DNA of 64,000 bases from Rhynchopus sp. YZ270_cl-10 (Eukaryota > Euglenozoa > Diplonemea > Diplonemida > Diplonemidae), in assembly GCA_964035575.1 (NCBI GenBank), contig OZ037897.1, forward strand, positions 1,270,956 to 1,334,955, read 5' to 3'. The position numbers and the translations under genes were made by a program. Each line of letters begins with the position of its first letter. Position 1 is the first letter of the stretch. Below the pieces are notes generated by a model. That model did not search any database, was not told the DNA's origin, and was given only the letters and a program-made list of their open reading frames with translations. Positions 60,601-64,000 of this stretch are shown here, piece after piece.

Positions 60601-63600
60601 AACCCGCAAACCCGCAAACCCGCAAACCCGCAAACCCGCAAACCCGCAAACCCGCAAACCCGCAAACCCGCAAACCCGCAAACCCGCAAACCCGCAAACC
60701 CGCAAACCCGCAAACCCGCAAACCCGCAAACCCGCAAACCCGCAAACCCGCAAACCCGCAAACCCGCAAACCCGCAAACCCGCAAACCCGCAAACCCGCA
60801 AACCCGCAAACCCGCAAACCCGCAAACCCGCAAACCCGCAAACCCGCAAACCCGCAAACCCGCAAACCCGCAAACCCGCAAACCCGCAAACCCGCAAACC
60901 CGCAAACCCGCAAACCCGCAAACCCGCAAACCCGCAAACCCGCAAACCCGCAAACCCGCAAACCCGCAAACCCGCAAACCCGCAAACCCGCAAACCCGCA
61001 AACCCGCAAACCCGCAAACCCGCAAACCCGCAAACCCGCAAACCCGCAAACCCGCAAACCCGCAAACCCGCAAACCCGCAAACCCGCAAACCCGCAAACC
61101 CGCAAACCCGCAAACCCGCAAACCCGCAAACCCGCAAACCCGCAAACCCGCAAACCCGCAAACCCGCAAACCCGCAAACCCGCAAACCCGCAAACCCGCA
61201 AACCCGCAAACCCGCAAACCCGCAAACCCGCAAACCCGCAAACCCGCAAACCCGCAAACCCGCAAACCCGCAAACCCGCAAACCCGCAAACCCGCAAACC
61301 CGCAAACCCGCAAACCCGCAAACCCGCAAACCCGCAAACCCGCAAACCCGCAAACCCGCAAACCCGCAAACCCGCAAACCCGCAAACCCGCAAACCCGCA
61401 AACCCGCAAACCCGCAAACCCGCAAACCCGCAAACCCGCAAACCCGCAAACCCGCAAACCCGCAAACCCGCAAACCCGCAAACCCGCAAACCCGCAAACC
61501 CGCAAACCCGCAAACCCGCAAACCCGCAAACCCGCAAACCCGCAAACCCGCAAACCCGCAAACCCGCAAACCCGCAAACCCGCAAACCCGCAAACCCGCA
61601 AACCCGCAAACCCGCAAACCCGCAAACCCGCAAACCCGCAAACCCGCAAACCCGCAAACCCGCAAACCCGCAAACCCGCAAACCCGCAAACCCGCAAACC
61701 CGCAAACCCGCAAACCCGCAAACCCGCAAACCCGCAAACCCGCAAACCCGCAAACCCGCAAACCCGCAAACCCGCAAACCCGCAAACCCGCAAACCCGCA
61801 AACCCGCAAACCCGCAAACCCGCAAACCCGCAAACCCGCAAACCCGCAAACCCGCAAACCCGCAAACCCGCAAACCCGCAAACCCGCAAACCCGCAAACC
61901 CGCAAACCCGCAAACCCGCAAACCCGCAAACCCGCAAACCCGCAAACCCGCAAACCCGCAAACCCGCAAACCCGCAAACCCGCAAACCCGCAAACCCGCA
62001 AACCCGCAAACCCGCAAACCCGCAAACCCGCAAACCCGCAAACCCGCAAACCCGCAAACCCGCAAACCCGCAAACCCGCAAACCCGCAAACCCGCAAACC
62101 CGCAAACCCGCAAACCCGCAAACCCGCAAACCCGCAAACCCGCAAACCCGCAAACCCGCAAACCCGCAAACCCGCAAACCCGCAAACCCGCAAACCCGCA
62201 AACCCGCAAACCCGCAAACCCGCAAACCCGCAAACCCGCAAACCCGCAAACCCGCAAACCCGCAAACCCGCAAACCCGCAAACCCGCAAACCCGCAAACC
62301 CGCAAACCCGCAAACCCGCAAACCCGCAAACCCGCAAACCCGCAAACCCGCAAACCCGCAAACCCGCAAACCCGCAAACCCGCAAACCCGCAAACCCGCA
62401 AACCCGCAAACCCGCAAACCCGCAAACCCGCAAACCCGCAAACCCGCAAACCCGCAAACCCGCAAACCCGCAAACCCGCAAACCCGCAAACCCGCAAACC
62501 CGCAAACCCGCAAACCCGCAAACCCGCAAACCCGCAAACCCGCAAACCCGCAAACCCGCAAACCCGCAAACCCGCAAACCCGCAAACCCGCAAACCCGCA
62601 AACCCGCAAACCCGCAAACCCGCAAACCCGCAAACCCGCAAACCCGCAAACCCGCAAACCCGCAAACCCGCAAACCCGCAAACCCGCAAACCCGCAAACC
62701 CGCAAACCCGCAAACCCGCAAACCCGCAAACCCGCAAACCCGCAAACCCGCAAACCCGCAAACCCGCAAACCCGCAAACCCGCAAACCCGCAAACCCGCA
62801 AACCCGCAAACCCGCAAACCCGCAAACCCGCAAACCCGCAAACCCGCAAACCCGCAAACCCGCAAACCCGCAAACCCGCAAACCCGCAAACCCGCAAACC
62901 CGCAAACCCGCAAACCCGCAAACCCGCAAACCCGCAAACCCGCAAACCCGCAAACCCGCAAACCCGCAAACCCGCAAACCCGCAAACCCGCAAACCCGCA
63001 AACCCGCAAACCCGCAAACCCGCAAACCCGCAAACCCGCAAACCCGCAAACCCGCAAACCCGCAAACCCGCAAACCCGCAAACCCGCAAACCCGCAAACC
63101 CGCAAACCCGCAAACCCGCAAACCCGCAAACCCGCAAACCCGCAAACCCGCAAACCCGCAAACCCGCAAACCCGCAAACCCGCAAACCCGCAAACCCGCA
63201 AACCCGCAAACCCGCAAACCCGCAAACCCGCAAACCCGCAAACCCGCAAACCCGCAAACCCGCAAACCCGCAAACCCGCAAACCCGCAAACCCGCAAACC
63301 CGCAAACCCGCAAACCCGCAAACCCGCAAACCCGCAAACCCGCAAACCCGCAAACCCGCAAACCCGCAAACCCGCAAACCCGCAAACCCGCAAACCCGCA
63401 AACCCGCAAACCCGCAAACCCGCAAACCCGCAAACCCGCAAACCCGCAAACCCGCAAACTCCGCAAACCCGCAAACCCGCAAACCCGCAAACCCGCAAAC
63501 CCGCAAACCCGCAAACCCGCAAACCCGCAAACCCGCAAACCCGCAAACCCGCAAACCCGCAAACCCGCAAACCCGCAAACCCGCAAACCCGCAAACCCGC

Positions 63601-64000
63601 AAACCCGCAAACCCGCAAACCCGCAAACCCGCAAACCCGCAAACCCGCAAACCCGCAAACCCGCAAACCCGCAAACCCGCAAACCCGCAAACCCGCAAAC
63701 CCGCAAACCCGCAAACCCGCAAACCCGCAAACCCGCAAACCCGCAAACCCGCAAACCCGCAAACCCGCAAACCCGCAAACCCGCAAACCCGCAAACCCGC
63801 AAACCCGCAAACCCGCAAACCCGCAAACCCGCAAACCCGCAAACCCGCAAACCCGCAAACCCGCAAACCCGCAAACCCGCAAACCCGCAAACCCGCAAAC
63901 CCGCAAACCCGCAAACCCGCAAACCCGCAAACCCGCAAACCCGCAAACCCGCAAACCCGCAAACCCGCAAACCCGCAAACCCGCAAACCCGCAAACCCGC
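57682..64000. repeat. CGCAAACC octamer array, ~790 copies, continues beyond the window
   Basis: Pure 8-bp repeat; the first ~1.6 kb (to ~59295) contains 7- and 9-bp variants and a few base changes, then ~4.1 kb is perfect, broken once near 63459 (ACTCCGC). The minus strand reads GGGTTTGC and can form G-quadruplexes. It resembles a telomere repeat, but the G-rich strand points left, so it is not the right-hand chromosome end. The very long open frames on the minus strand are artefacts of a stop-free repeat whose length is not a multiple of three. Confidence 0.95.

Noticed and set aside
57578-63994. Three >2100-codon minus-strand open frames encoding an RVCGFAGL repeat
   Set aside because: They are the three frames of a stop-free 8-bp repeat; no unique domain, start context or codon signal.
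57682-64000. Right-hand chromosome telomere
   Set aside because: The G-rich strand runs toward the left; a right-hand telomere would have it on the plus strand.
57682-64000. CRISPR array
   Set aside because: No unique spacers; the repeat is eight bases with no intervening sequence, in a eukaryotic context.

Overview
The window reads as nuclear DNA of a diplonemid-like euglenozoan. The clearest sign is ten copies of a spliced-leader (SL) RNA gene whose 40-nt exon starts AACCAACG and ends CAGTTTCTGTACTTCATTG, followed by the donor GTATGG. From memory this is the kinetoplastid/diplonemid SL type and closest to diplonemid leaders. No host protein gene was found. Outside a LINE pair at the left edge, the window is RNA genes, satellites and small mobile elements.

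Layout. 1-11178: two nearly identical copies of a LINE with an RT and a restriction-like endonuclease, in opposite orientation. 11179-16498: thirteen 401-bp satellite units, running into older diverged relatives (to ~19540). 20100-25703 (cluster A): five SL RNA genes, U6, SRP RNA, an unidentified 325-nt structured RNA, U2, U4, U5, U1, two 5S rRNA genes and a second possible RNA. 25787-41894: 48 tRNA loci covering 44 anticodons, every standard elongator set except Leu-UAA, plus initiator Met. 41115-42560: two 5S genes and a diverged inverted copy of the 325-nt RNA. 42900-44370: ~170-bp satellite. 44401-54220 (cluster B): a ~99% identical second copy of cluster A and its first four tRNAs, offset about 28.27 kb. 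54221-57681: two mobile elements inserted in the fourth tRNA. 57682-64000: an array of the octamer CGCAAACC that runs off the window.

Function. Cluster A holds the small-RNA parts of cis- and trans-splicing (U1, U2, U4, U5, U6, SL), of protein targeting (SRP RNA) and of translation (5S, tRNAs). Two promoter types can be read off. SL, U1, U2, U4 and U5 share an 11-bp box (about ATGCTTCCCWG) beginning 49-50 bp upstream of the RNA start. U6, SRP RNA, the 325-nt RNA and the second possible RNA share a 34-bp element ending about 23-25 bp upstream of the start and, where visible, end in T-runs.

Most unusual points: ten anticodon species have C instead of the near-universal T at position 33; 1.3-kb inverted-repeat elements have landed in the middle of tRNA genes with 8-bp target duplications; U1 and the SL donor appear matched (ACATACCT against GGTATG); and the U2 branch-recognition sequence reads GTATTA.
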